A stretch of DNA of 64,000 nt, from positions 38,153,966-38,217,965 of the forward strand of contig OY970830.1 of the NCBI GenBank assembly GCA_963853835.1. Reading direction: 5' to 3'. Shown piece after piece: positions 1 to 11,476 of this stretch. The stretch's first letter is position 1, and every line of letters begins with the position of its first letter. The translations under genes and the position numbers were made by a program. This stretch comes from Calendula officinalis. Taxonomy: Eukaryota > Streptophyta > Magnoliopsida > Asterales > Asteraceae. The notes below the pieces were generated by a model that was not told the DNA's origin, made no database searches, and saw only the letters and a program-made list of their open reading frames with translations.

Positions 1-521
1 GACACGGCCGCCCTGACATTGCGTAGTTGGTCAGAAAGCTCCTTTAGGCGTTGGCAGTATGCCGAAACGCCATCGAAATCGGATAACACGGTATGGGAAA
101 ATTCTTGTTCGAGCGTGACGGCTCTTGCGTGTTTGTTGTCTTCAAAAATATCGCGAAGACGATTCCACGTATCCATGGCGGATGACCCGGGCACCAGGAC
201 CGTAGTAATCAAGTCTTCCGAAATCGTGGAAAAAATCCACCCCAATACGGTATCCAATGTGGACCAAAGTTCAGCATCATCCGTTCCCGAGGCAGGGGCG
301 ATGGTTTGGTCGGAGGGGATAATATGATGAAGCACTTTGAGAGATCGTGCACAAATCTTAAAGAGTTCGGCCCAAGTGGAATATTGCACCTTCGTCGTTT
401 CAAGTTGAATTGGGATATGATTCCTGATATTGGAGACCCCGAGTGCCGGATGGAACTTCGAGTTATCGGAAGTGACGGTGGTATTGTTGTTGGGGGTGTT
501 GGGAGTGTTAGTGGGTGCCAT
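1..521 (-). pseudogene. Copia-type retrotransposon gag N-terminal part (truncated by window edge)
   Basis: An open frame runs without a stop from an ATG at 521 to the window edge (173 codons). A Thr/Asn/Pro-rich start is followed by [19 protein letters not shown] and then [21 protein letters not shown] and [15 protein letters not shown]. This order matches the Copia-like N-terminal and gag-polypeptide (UBN2-type) domains of plant Ty1/Copia elements, which build the capsid. No zinc knuckle, protease or polymerase can be seen because the frame leaves the window. The frame is intact here, so this may be an uninterrupted element or a free-standing gag copy. Marked as pseudogene only because it is incomplete in this window. 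Confidence 0.75.
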
Positions 522-877
522 GGTAACTCAAGCAAAAGAGAAGAATGGGTACTGTAATGGAAAAGGGAAGTGGGCAAGATGATGTTGCCGTGAAGAAAAT
601 TAGAGCGGAAGAGATAGAAAGGGATCAAGATTTGACTGATACCATGAAAGAATTCAATTGCCTGCCTTTTCCATTATACACAATACTATAAATACACAAG
701 CGTGGTCCTATGATTAAGCTAAACATTATTTCTTACCATCTATCACGTATTGACTATTGACTCAATAGTATATTTACAATAATGAGTAATTAATGCTAAA
801 TATATTCTAATATAATAGAATATTCTTATGATTACCTTGTATAATAGAGTTTGAGCATCATCATTATCATCTATGAG
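522..877. other. AT-rich spacer, no gene seen
   Basis: Lies upstream of the gag start and may hold its 5' leader. It contains no convincing coding frame, terminal repeat or primer-binding site that I can recognise. Confidence 0.4.
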
Positions 878-1661
878 TAGGGATGAGATCAGGTCCAGAT
901 GGACATGGATCCAAAACATTTGAAACCCGATTTCAGAGAATTGGTAGACCTGAGATTCAAACCGTTTTATAGGAAACATATCTGGGTATCGATTCGGGTA
1001 AATCGGTATAGATCGACCCGGTTGAAAATGAAATAATATTTGGATCCGGTTTCGGGTTTCTAGACCCAGATGGACCCGGTTAGGGGGAGAGGGTGTTTGT
1101 ATCATACTAGTTACTTTATACATATAATATTAGAATAATTTATAAATAACTATTGTGTATATAACAGACATGAAACCACAACTTGTTCAAATATCAATTA
1201 AACATTAACTATGTGATCAAATATCAACGATAATAAATGTCACTTACAAACCAATAACCATTTTGTATAAAATTAAGCATAAACTAAGTACTCGAACTCC
1301 ATCAATGTTTACCCTTTTCCATCTTGATTGCTTATTGCGTCTTCCAACTCTAATATTACCTTTAGGGACATCATCATCTTTAAAAATGTGTTCGATGTTG
1401 TCCGAAATCCGTTTCCGTGATTTCCTTACACAATCTTGGCTGCAAACTAATGCCTCTACTATAGGTGGGGCCAAGTTGTTAAAACTTCGGTTTTGATTCT
1501 AAGACCTGATTTGTTCTATACACGATATATCCGGACCCGAAATCCCGATAGCCGATTTCAAGTAAAAATTGGATGCGATGCCTAAACCGATTTGTAATAA
1601 TATGGTTCCAGTTTCGATTCCAATACGAATTCAGATTTTTGATTCTATATCTCTATCCCTA
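878..1661. mobile_element. Degenerate non-autonomous hAT-like element
   Basis: The left edge TAGGGATGAGATC and the right edge, whose complement reads TAGGGATAGAGATATAG, form imperfect terminal repeats of the TAGGG type common in plant hAT elements. The inner ends repeat related phrases such as acccgatttc and gggtttctagaccc. A clear 8-bp target duplication is not visible (tctatgag versus cctctatc), so the boundaries are tentative. A short remnant of hAT transposase coding sequence lies inside. Confidence 0.45.
1250..1489 (-). pseudogene. hAT transposase C-terminal remnant
   Basis: The minus strand reads LAPPIVEALVCSQDCVRKS followed by an acidic stretch IEHIFKDDDVPK. This resembles the end of the C-terminal dimerisation region of plant hAT transposases (BED-type RICESLEEPER-like proteins), where a 'P-x-x-VEALVC-x-QDWLR' motif is usual; here the Trp is Cys. 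Only about 50 recognisable codons remain, with no start, BED zinc finger or catalytic domain. It is a relic inside a shrunken element. Confidence 0.5.
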
Positions 1662-2183
1662 CCTCTATCGCCTTGCAAAATCACGTTGTGCCTCTTTAAT
1701 TTGATTCTCATTTATGTTTCATGCGCCAAAATCAGTACCTAAGCAATGAACGTCAACAACTTTCATAAATACATAAATGCCAAAGAGTTAAATGTTAAGT
1801 ACACGGTAGTGAAAGAGGGCCACTTTTTGAATTAGACCTTTTTGGAACAAATTTTATAAGTACATAACATATACTACATGTTTGATGGCTCTTTAAAGTA
1901 TGACTTCCGTCCATGCTTAGACCAGTACTAATGGGTACTTCGGTTTGTTGCTTCGGTATCTTCAGTTTCATCCAACCGTTGGCACCATGTCTTCGGTTGG
2001 AGAGAGAAGCTTGAATCCGTCGGATATCCGAAGGGAAGAGAGTGTATATTTTAATAGGTAGTAGTACTTTGTGTGTGTGTATTTTATAATGATGACATGA
2101 GTGCATCAGTTGAAATGTCAGTTGATATGGCGCTGATGTGACAAAAACCAAAAGTCTCAGTATTTTCAAGGTTAACATTGGTC
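1662..2183. other. Non-coding spacer
   Basis: No gene is supported. A GTGTGTGTG run lies near 2070. The stretch near 2095-2150 matches, on the minus strand, a dispersed motif (TGTCAcATCAGC...ACTGACAT...ACACACAC) also seen near 23310 and 44186. Confidence 0.4.
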
Positions 2184-2712
2184 TTAAAGCATCCCCAATG
2201 GTTAACCTCATAAAAGCTTATTAGTTTTGCCACATCCACATTCCACTAACAAAAAACCTTTTCATAAATGACATCTCTAATGGTCAACCTCTCCAAAAGC
2301 TTATTCTTTTATAATATTTCTAATCTACCTTTATCTATCTCAAATGTTTTATAAATACCCCTATATATACTTTGACAATTTTTTTGACATCTTACTAAAT
2401 ATTATATCTTTTAAAATGTCTAATACAAAAATATTATACCAATTGACATTAAATATTATATAATTTATTTATTAAGTAATAAAAATATAATAAATAATTT
2501 ATATATAACAAATCTAAGGTTTAAATTGAAATGTTATTAAACATAAGGGGCTAAAAATGACAAACATTAAAAGATGGTTAAAAGGTTAGTAGAGAATAAG
2601 TCTTTGCAATAAGCTTTTCAAAAAGCTAGGCATTCCAATGGTAAAAAGTCTTTTAAAAACTTATTAGAATAGTAATAAGCTTTTGAAAAAACTACCATTG
2701 GAGATGCTCTTA
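2184..2712. mobile_element. PIF/Harbinger (Tourist-like) MITE with TTA target duplication
   Basis: The left end AAGCATCCCCAATGG (2187-2201) and the complement of the right end GAGCATCTCCAATGG (2695-2709) form 15-bp terminal inverted repeats with two differences. They are flanked by TTA at 2184-2186 and 2710-2712, the 3-bp duplication of the PIF/Harbinger superfamily. The 523-bp interior is AT-rich with subterminal copies of aagcttatt/aataagctt and no coding frame, so the element is non-autonomous. Confidence 0.7.
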
Positions 2713-4570
2713 GATTACTCGTATCAAAGAATTTACAACTTGGTGTTCTTTTGACCCTAAATATATTAAACTAACAACACAGAGGATTATTCAAAGATCC
2801 CAATGGATGGGCTTTGCTCGATATATATAGAAAATGAAATAAATTTGTATAACAAAACCATAATTATTAATAGCAAAAAACGCAGTAAAATTATTATAAA
2901 AACTTAGTCAAATGACCATTTACGATCAGGGCGGATACATTCACAATTAAGGGGTGCATGGCACCCACTTGGTGGGTCACTCCCATGTGGAAAAAAATTG
3001 ATAAAAGAAAATTAGCGGAAAATTTATATATGACCCCGTTCAAAGTTTTGTAAAAGCTCCGGTTAACTTTAGTACTGGATTTACCACTAATTACGATACG
3101 TTTATTTCAAACAATTCAATTTTTATTAGTTACTAATATTTATAGGAAAACAATTCATTATTAGATTTAAATTACACAAAATACATATCTAAGTTTGTAA
3201 ATATATTGGCATCTGATAAAGCAAACATATAATATCTTGATTCATTTTCATTACATAATTGGTTTAAATTAGATTTGTATATCTTAATCGATTCGGAACA
3301 TGTTATATGTTATTTGTCTTGGGTTATAGGTAATCTACAAATGCATAAATTAAGATATTTATCATATGAGTGAATATTTAAAATATTACGTTTAGTTGAA
3401 ATTGTTTCAATTGTTCTTTATTTTGCATTTAATACTTGCAAGTGAAATTTTATTTGGCACTTACAAATTTTTTTTCAGTTTCTTTTGCTTATGTTAATCA
3501 TGTATTTTCTCGGTTCGGTTCAATTTCATTCTTCGCACATACCTAATAAGGGTTGTAGTCTTGTCTTGTAGATTAAAGATAGGATAACAAGTGTGAGCTC
3601 CAAAAGCTTTAGAGACGAATACGTGTGGGGATGCCAATTTTGATTGCGTGTGGTTGGCAATGGAAGAGGGCAAAGAGGCATCTTATCACTACCTTGATAA
3701 ACATCATGAATCATGGATTTTAACAAAGCTAATTAAGAATCTTTATATTTGTATCATTAAAACTTTTTTAAATATAACAAAGCCAATGTTTTTTTTTAAG
3801 ACGGGCTCTTTTAACCGCTATCCGATGAAAAGTGTGATAATGTTTCATTTTAAGGATCATTTGTGTATTTTTTAGACTTAATGATCAAATATAATTTTTA
3901 ACAAACTACCTGAACCATCCGTATAATTTATATATAAAATCCGTATGTGTGTGTATAAACACACACACATAAAAAATAGCCGCCTTAAGTTACGACATAA
4001 CTTGTCATAACTCATTATAACTTAAGACTTGATGATGTCGTCACATCGCGGTTGCGTTTTTTGAACCTTTGATATATATCAAGAAGGATTCCAAGAGATT
4101 AGAGAGGACCCATGCATGTTGACTTGGAAGGTTGTATATGAGTTGCTTGGATTTTGTGGAACTTGCAACAATATGTGGTTGGTGGTCACTCGTGAAGATG
4201 AGCCAAGCCCATGTCATAACCAATGAATCGTTACCAATGGAAATGAGTTTAAATATATAAATTTTCAGCTTACTTTCATATATTTAACTTAATGATTTAC
4301 CAAAACAATAACTATACATTAGTTGCATCAATTTATATTTGCATTCAAGTTATGGAACAATAAATTGAAGAGAAAAAACTATGATTTTTAGGAGAAGGAC
4401 GACAAGTGTCCAATAAACCAAAGGAACAAAAATCGGCCAAGTCAGTGATCCAATATCTCGTACAAATTTGTATCTCACTTCCGTCAAAATGTGCATTTAA
4501 CTTCAATTTATTACATTCATAATTCTTTATAATCGCTTTGTTGCAAAATGTTAAAAATGGTTTTTGATTA
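2713..4570. other. AT-rich intergenic DNA, nothing recognised
   Basis: All open frames here are short and have no recognisable domain. The only local structure is a small GTGTGTG/CACACAC inverted pair near 3945-3972. I see no terminal repeats of a transposon and no RNA gene. Confidence 0.4.
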
Positions 4571-4794
4571 TTTAAAATAGGGTTTTTCTAACGTATGCCT
4601 AAGGAGCATACGTTAGGTGGAATTAATGAAGTTTTTGATTTCCTAATATATCTTGATAACATTAATAAACTTTAACTTTTACTAATTCAAAAGATACAAT
4701 AAATATGATTTTTGGGTTTACATGGAAACTTGATATTTATTAATTACACCTAATGTATGTCGCTGGGACATACATTAGAAAACTCTTTAAAATA
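4571..4794. mobile_element. 206-bp MULE-type MITE with perfect 9-bp target duplication
   Basis: The element spans 4580-4785 and is flanked by the direct repeat TTTAAAATA at 4571-4579 and 4786-4794. The ends are inverted: the left begins GGGTTTTTCTAACGTATGC and the complement of the right begins GAGTTTTCTAATGTATGTC. Each end carries its own small hairpin (ctaacgtatgc/gcatacgttag on the left, ctaatgtatgt/acatacattag on the right). The 9-bp duplication points to the Mutator-like superfamily. There is no coding capacity. Confidence 0.8.
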
Positions 4795-4872
4795 TAGTGA
4801 TTATAGGAACCACAAGTATAACAAAGTATATACATAAAAAATATCCATTAATAAACAAAGTTCAAAGAGTGA

Positions 4873-5128
4873 TACTCCCTCTGTCCCACAAAAAGTTCTC
4901 ATTTCTCTTGGACACTAGATTTTAGAAGATAGTTAGTGGTGGGTTCTTGGTAATATTTTTAATTAAAATATAAGGTTAGATTGGAGAGAGAAAGTGTTTT
5001 AGTGGTGGAATTATTAGTAATAATATTAATTTATTAAATGGACCCCTTATATTTGAGAAATGAGAATTTTTTTATGGGATAAAAATTATAAATAGAAATA
5101 AGAACTTTTTTGTGGGACGAATGGAATA
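4873..5128. mobile_element. Stowaway-like (Tc1/mariner) MITE just upstream of the ACS-like gene
   Basis: The left end CTCCCTCTGTCCCACAAAAA (from 4875) and the complement of the right end, TTCCATTCGTCCCACAAAAA, form terminal inverted repeats flanked by TA on both sides, as in Stowaway MITEs. About 252 bp, no coding frame. Its right end is about 70 bp from the putative TATA box of the downstream gene, so it may contribute promoter-proximal DNA. Confidence 0.75.
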
Positions 5129-5197
5129 ATAAAAATATATGGACCTACAGTGTAATTTAGTCTCGAAATTATAAGAAATTATACATACACGCACGTA

Positions 5198-5204
5198 TAT
5201 AAAC
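5198..5204 (+). promoter_or_regulatory. Candidate TATA box of the ACS-like gene
   Basis: TATATAA lies about 86 bp upstream of the ATG at 5290, leaving room for a short leader. No other TATA-like word is better placed. Position and sequence are the only support. A short upstream ATG at 5278 opens a four-codon frame (ATG CTC CGA CGA TGA) ending over the main start, which could damp translation. Confidence 0.4.
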
Positions 5205-5289
5205 ATAGAGAGACAAAAAATGGTCACCCTCCTGGCCTTTCTCCGGCAGTACTCCCTTTGTACACTCCGTCAACCACCATGCTCCGACG

Positions 5290-7712
5290 ATGAAACAAAA
5301 TCCTCCAAAATTAATCAATAACACCACCACCGGAGTTACTACTGACATGAGGGTCATCGTACCCTTACAAGGTTTAGTTCAAGGCGGTGGTGGCGGTTTA
5401 ATTCTCGGTTCAATTATCCCCTGCGCTCTCTTCTACTTCTTCCAACTTTACCTAAAATCCAAAACCCGCTCCGACGCCGACCCCGCCGTACAACCGCCGC
5501 CGCAACTGCCGGAGATTTCTCCTCCTGGTGGTGGCTTGCAAAGAGTTCATTCCGTTAGGTCGATTTGGTCACCTCGTGGTACAAACGGTCAAGCTCAAGT
5601 TTCTTCTAGGGCTAATTCTGTAATCAAACAACCTGATAATCCGTATTATATTGGATTGAAAAGGGGTTCTGAGAATCCGTATGATGAGTTGAGTAATTCA
5701 GAGGGTATAATTCAACTCGGATTGGATGAAAACAAGGTAATTCTCCTGTAATGTTAAATAATTCAGTATGATTTTGAAATTATTATCTTAATGTGTTTTA
5801 TTGTGCCTGCATAATGTTAATTAATTGAAATTGTTCTGATTAATTGCGTAAATAGTGAAAATTCATATACGAAGGTGCGTGTGTGAAAAAGAAATGGAAT
5901 TTTGTCTTTTACCGATGAATTATGAATGTGTGGATGAATTTGATAAGAATAATGACACTTTCTGTAATTTTATGAATAAAATAACTTTCGGGTTTATGAA
6001 TTGTAGTTGTGCTTGGATTTGGTTCAAGATTGGCTTATGATGCACACCAAGTGTTCGATACTTGGTCAGGACTTGCAAATAGATGGGATCACTACTTATC
6101 ATCCATTTCATGGATTATTAGAACTCAAAGTGGTAATTTCCCCTAATTTTCTGTTGGTTACTAATTGTTGTAATTTTACAAGCAATATAATTAGAGATTT
6201 GGTTTTGGTTATTGTGCCATTTAGTATTTTTCTTAAACATCCCATCTCTAAGCAATGTTTTAATTTTTTACATGTTACTCGTCGATGCTTATGTCGGTAA
6301 TCTACATTCTACAATCCTCAAGTCAATTGCTTCACTATCACAATTTTGTTTTTCTTTAAAGTAAAAATATTGCTCGTATTTCCAAGATTTATGTCAATTT
6401 TTCCTCCTATTTTGTGGCTTTCATGACAGGCAGTTGCTGGATTCATGTCCCAAATAATGGAAAACCAGATATTATTTGACCCGTCACAAATTATTTTGAC
6501 TCCTGGAATAACACCTGCAATTGAAATGCTCTGTTTTTGCCTTGCGGACCCTGGAAATGCTTATCTCATTCCCTCTCCTTATTCACCTGAGTAAGTCAAC
6601 CTTCAAATGTAGCCCTAATTTGACCAGAAATATACATTATTAAACCCAATCTTTAACAGGTTGACTTTTTCTAGGTCAAGCATGCAACTTTTCAAAAAAA
6701 TTCCAATTACCCATTAAACACCATAAATATACTCGTAATTACCAAAATTTCTGTTCGTTTTTTGTATAAAATAAAATCTTTCCAATTTAAAATCTTGAAA
6801 GTAACGTGTTTGACCTCAAAATAGTATGCTGTTCGTACCAAATGTGTAATAATTTAAAATTTTAAAATTTGCAGTCTCGATAGGGATATTAAATGGCGAA
6901 CTGGAGTAGAAATTATACCCGTACCGTGTAGAAGTTCAGATAATTTCAGTTTAAATAAAACTTCCCTTAATCGTGCATATAATCAAGCAAAAAAACGTGG
7001 GGTCAAAGTCAAAGGGGTCATAATTTCAAACCCATTAAACCCAGTTGGAAATTTACTCACCCGAGAAACCCTTTACGATATTTTAGACTTTGCAACCGAA
7101 AAAAACATCCACGTCATCGCCAACGAGGCGCTGACGGGGCCAGCAAGTCACAAAAATCAAGATTTTGTCAGCATGGCTGAAATAATTGAATCCGAAGAAT
7201 ACGATAAGACACAAATTCATATCGTTTACGGTTTGTCAAAAGACCTGTCTCTCCTTGATTTTAAAATTGGGGTTATTTATTCGTGTAATCAGAATGTTCT
7301 AGAAGCTTCCAAGAAACTTGGTAGATTCTCGTCAGTGTCATCTTTGTCTCAAAGGTTGCTTGTGTCAATGTTTAATGATTCCAAGTTTGTTGGAGAGTTG
7401 ATTAAGGTTAATCAAGAACGTGTTGAGAAAATGTGTGATCTTTTTGTGGGTGGTTTGAAAAACTTAGGAATTGAGTGTATGAAAAGTGATCGAGGGTTTT
7501 ATTGTTGGGCTGATATGAGTGGATTTATTCGTCCGTATGGTGAAAAAGGAGAGCTGGAATTATGGGAAAAGATGTTGACTTTTGCTAAAGTCAACACAAC
7601 TCCTGGATCTTGTTGTCATTGTATAGAACCGGGGTGGTTCAGGTTTTGTTTTACAAATTTGAAAGAAAGCGAGATTCCGTTAGTTATGGAACGAATTGGG
7701 AAAGTTTTGTGA
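5290..7712 (+). CDS. ACS10-like: ACS10/12-type aminotransferase-like protein (4 exons, 523 aa)
   Basis: Exons 5290-5736, 6007-6132, 6430-6590 and 6875-7712 join in frame with GT-AG introns. The protein has a hydrophobic N-terminal segment (about residues 37-55, after a Gly run), the [10 protein letters not shown] motif, then a fold-type I PLP aminotransferase domain. Arabidopsis ACS10 and ACS12 share this N-terminal layout; they are aminotransferases rather than true ACC synthases. The Schiff-base lysine (SKD, K367) and the C-terminal substrate arginine (GWFRFCF, R501) are kept. The usual 'SDEIF/Y' motif, whose Asp and Tyr/Phe contact PLP, reads ANEALTG (N328, L331), and the Gly-rich loop after Lys367 is also altered. 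The protein may have lost or changed activity. A second in-frame Met (M20, MRVIVPLQG) matches the start of some homologues. It runs opposite to the LRR kinase, tail to tail. Confidence 0.85.
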
Positions 7713-7889
7713 AATTGTGGGGATGTTGGGTCGAAATGGTTGAAGATTCTGGTACAGAGCCTTGTGAAGCATCTCAAATTGTATAATATATCGTTATTTT
7801 TTGGAAAATTTTGTTTTTTTCCTTTCTTTTGTAGGTAAGAAATTCATTATTTGATGTTGTTGAATGTGTAAAATGTGAATTATTCATTT

Positions 7890-7895
7890 AATAAA
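7890..7895 (+). terminator. Candidate polyadenylation signal of the ACS-like gene
   Basis: AATAAA lies about 178 bp after the stop codon in a T-rich stretch, a normal place for a plant near-upstream element. Sequence match only. Confidence 0.35.
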
Positions 7896-8704
7896 AGAAC
7901 TTTATTCTTGTTCATTTGATTTTTTTACCAGAACATAAAAATAAAGTTTTGACATTATCATCACCCTGGCCAAACATGTATTAAAAATCACAAATATAAA
8001 AGTTTAACAAGAATTAGAATATAGTACAAATTACATCAAAGAAACTATAAATAAATAGTTTTTTAACCAACCGACTCAATTCAACAACTATTTTCTATAC
8101 CTATTAGAAGTCCAAAAATAAGAATTAGAAACAATATTATCAAAAATCATTCATTTTCTCGGTTTTGACTTTGCAAACATAGATGCATTTCAGAAGTCCC
8201 ACAAAAACCACCAACTTAGATTGCCTCCAATAGATCTTTTTGACATTTACTCAACTTTAAATTCTCGATTCAAGTCAACTAACCCGTGCTACAATCAAGT
8301 ATTCATTAGATTATAAAAAAATTGGCAGAAAGTTTTCATGTTTATGTTTCTAGAAAATTTTGAAAACATTGTTCAAATGGTGTTTATTTCTAGTTTAGAA
8401 AATGAGATGTTTTCGATGTTTAAAAAGGAAATTAGTTGAAAACTAAAACTGGAGTTTAATTTTCCATGAAAATTTTACTTTAAAAGTTTAACTTAAACAA
8501 GTTTTCAGATTTTCTTGGGAAAATTTTCAAGAAAAGTGTCACCAAGGCTGACTTAGTTTGAGAACAAATCAACTATAAATGGATCTTATTGGAGGCAAAT
8601 TACAATAAACAATTAATAATGTTAATCACAAAAGACACAAAAAAGAATTATTCGTCTAACTCACCTATTCTCACAATCATTTCCGATATATATTATTTCT
8701 AAAT
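7896..8704. other. Spacer between convergent genes
   Basis: AT-rich and non-coding; should contain the 3' untranslated ends of the two convergent genes. No repeat or RNA gene is seen. Confidence 0.5.
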
Positions 8705-11476
8705 CTATGATCCCGATCCCGACCGTACGCATTCAAGAACTTGAACAACTTCCGCCATACTCGGTCTCCTCAACGGCGATTCAGAAGTACAAATCAAACC
8801 CAATTTCATCACTTGAATCAATTCATTCTCAACAAAACCATTCAAACTTCTATCAAAACAATCCGAACTTTTTCCTCTTTCAATCAAACCTCGAACATAT
8901 TCACACAAAACCACCACCTCATGACCGCCAATGTCCTCCACCGGTTTCCGCCCCGTAACCACCTCTAACAAGATCACACCAAAACTATAAACATCACATT
9001 TATCACTCAATCTCATACTTTGAGCCAATTCGGGTGCAACATATCCAACCGCATTATGAAACCTTGTTAAACCGAAATTATCGAGTAAAGGTAGCAACTT
9101 TATCAACCCGTAATCCGAAAGCTTCGGTTCGTAATTGTCGTCTAATAAGATGTTGTTTGATTTAAGATTGAGATGAAGAATTTGAGGTTTACAATCATGG
9201 TGAATGTACGATAATGCCCTTGCGGTCCCTAGAGCAATCTTGAACCTAATTGGCCAATTTAGGTCACGGTTTCCCACACTAAAACTTGTTCCGGGATAAC
9301 CTACACCGTGTAGATTATCGTATAGGTTTCCGTGTGATGCGAAATCGGATAAGATTAATTGCATACTTGATGACCAATAATACCCTTGAAATGTAACAAG
9401 ATTTGGATGCCGAAGCGATCCTAACCGTCCGATTTCTTGCTCGAATTCATCTTGATTCTTGATTCTTCCTAAAGTTTTGATCTTTTTAACCGCGATTGAA
9501 ACCCCACCTTCGAAATCGGCTTTGTAAACACTTCCAATTGTTCCCGTACCGATTAATGATTCTTTATCGAGTAAAGCTTTAGTTCCAGCTTCCCAATCTT
9601 CATATTTTGAAGGTAATCTTTTGCTAAAAAGAACCAATTTTCCGATAATTACATTGGAATCCGATGAAGCTAAAGGCGTGCTTTCAATAATCATTGTTTC
9701 ATCTTCTTCTCTTCTTCTTTTTCTTTGAGCTTTCATGTTCATAACGGTTGTCAAACAAACACCACTCAAGATCAATGAAGCTGCAACAATGGCAACAATG
9801 GTGGAAACGCTTAGTTTCGGCCTTTTTGATTCAGAATTTGTTGAATCTCCTGAACAAGATCGGTCCAAAGGGGGCCCGCATAGTCCTGGATTATTGGAAA
9901 AAGCCGAAGAATTGAAATTTTGGAGGGAAAATGAAGGGATTTGACCCGATAAATCGTTGTACGAAACGTTGAAATGATTCAAATTCGACAAATTTGTTAA
10001 GGAAAACGGGATTGATCCGGATAACGAATTGTCAGATAGATCTAATGTTTGGATTTTGAAAAGATTTCCTAAAGTTGATGGTATGTTTCCATCAAGATTG
10101 TTTTTGTGAAGATCAAGAATTCTAAGGTATGACATGTTGTCAAATGTTTCGGGGATTTGTCCTTCTAAAGAATTTCCTGAAACATCCCTGCAAATGTAAC
10201 AAGATTAAGATCAAAATTCAAATTCAAGTTCAAGTTCATATCGATATTGAATGTACAATAAAGAAAGCGTAAGGTACAACTGGACTTACAGCTCTAGAAG
10301 AAACCTGCAATTGCTTAAAGAATCCGGGATTTCACCTCGAAGATCAAGATTATGCAAATCAAGAACTTGTAGAAGCTCAATGGACCCAAATTCTTCTGGG
10401 ATTACACCGGTTATTGAATTATTTCCCAATTTAATCACGGAAATTCTTTTTAAATTCGAAATTTTATTTGGGATTTCACCGGTTAATCTGTTATATCCCA
10501 TGTTTAAAACCTTTAAACCACTGCATTGTGTAACAATGCTCATAGGGATCTCTCCTTGAAAACCATTGCCAGAAACATCAAAAACTTCTAGCATTTCACT
10601 ACAAGTTTGGATCTTTTCAATATTTCCTTCAAACCCATTATAAGAAATGTTAAAATAACTCAAATTTGCTGATTCAAGAACACTAAAAGGGGGGATTCCG
10701 GTAAAAAGATTGCTTCCAAGATCCAAAAGTTTCAACATTTGACAAAGTTTGACTTGTTCTTCAACACTTCCAGTCAACGTATTGTTTCTTAAAGACAAGT
10801 AAACAAGATTTGGGATTTCACAAATTTGTGAAGGGAATTCGCCACTTAAATCATTGAACGCCACATCAAAACCTTCAAGATTCAAGCAATTGTTGATGAT
10901 GATTGGAATTGAACCAGCAAGATTGTTGTGTGAGAGTGAAATGAACTTAATTTTCTCACAAATCTTAAATAAAGATGATGGGATCTCTCCTTCAAACTCA
11001 TTTTTGGATAAATCAAGAAACCGAATATTCGGTAAATCTCCTAAAAAATCAGGGATTGAACCAGATAATGCATTCGAGCTGACATTAATCTTCCATAAAG
11101 TAGTGAGTTCTTGAAACTCCGGTGGTAGATTTCCGGTGAATCTGTTGCCAAATAGTGTAAGAATCCTTAAAGATTTCAACTCCGATAATGCCGGAGACAA
11201 AACTCCGGCCAAACTAGTGTTCCATAACACAATCTTATTTACATTCCCAAGAGAATCACAAAACACACCACTATAATCTCTACAATGATCTTTACTAAAA
11301 TCCCATGAAATCAAACTGTTGTAAGGGTCATTTGTGATGTTACCTTTAAATTGAAGCAAGATCTCTTTCTCGGAGGCGGCTCCGGCTACCGGAGTGATAA
11401 CCGCCGGCGACTGGAGTACAACCAGTAAGAGAAAACCGGCGGTGAAGTAGCAGCATTGCTGCAATAAGCTTCTCAT
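8705..11476 (-). CDS. LRR receptor-like kinase, At1g12460/At1g62950 type (2 exons, 889 aa)
   Basis: Exon 1 is 11476-10290 and exon 2 is 10187-8705, split inside a leucine-rich repeat, with GTAAGT donor and TTTGCAG acceptor. Order: signal peptide (about 1-33), LRR N-terminal cap with CRDYSGVFC, a long run of LRRs with the plant LxGxIP signature (to about residue 480), a single membrane helix (about 522-544), then a protein kinase domain (about 605-885). The glycine loop (IGTGTIGSVYKA) and VAIK lysine (K629) are present. The catalytic loop reads HLNLKSNN instead of HRDLK, and DFG is DYG (753-755). The family shares these changes, so it probably signals as a weak kinase or pseudokinase at the plasma membrane. 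Length is close to the Arabidopsis relatives (about 880 aa). The sequence is intact and should be functional. Confidence 0.92.

Noticed and set aside
209..628. 139-codon minus-strand frame overlapping the gag region
   Set aside because: Different frame from the gag, which has clear family motifs; this one has none and is a shadow.
8707..8968. Plus-strand frames opposite the kinase C-terminus
   Set aside because: Antisense of a well-supported kinase domain; low-complexity peptides.
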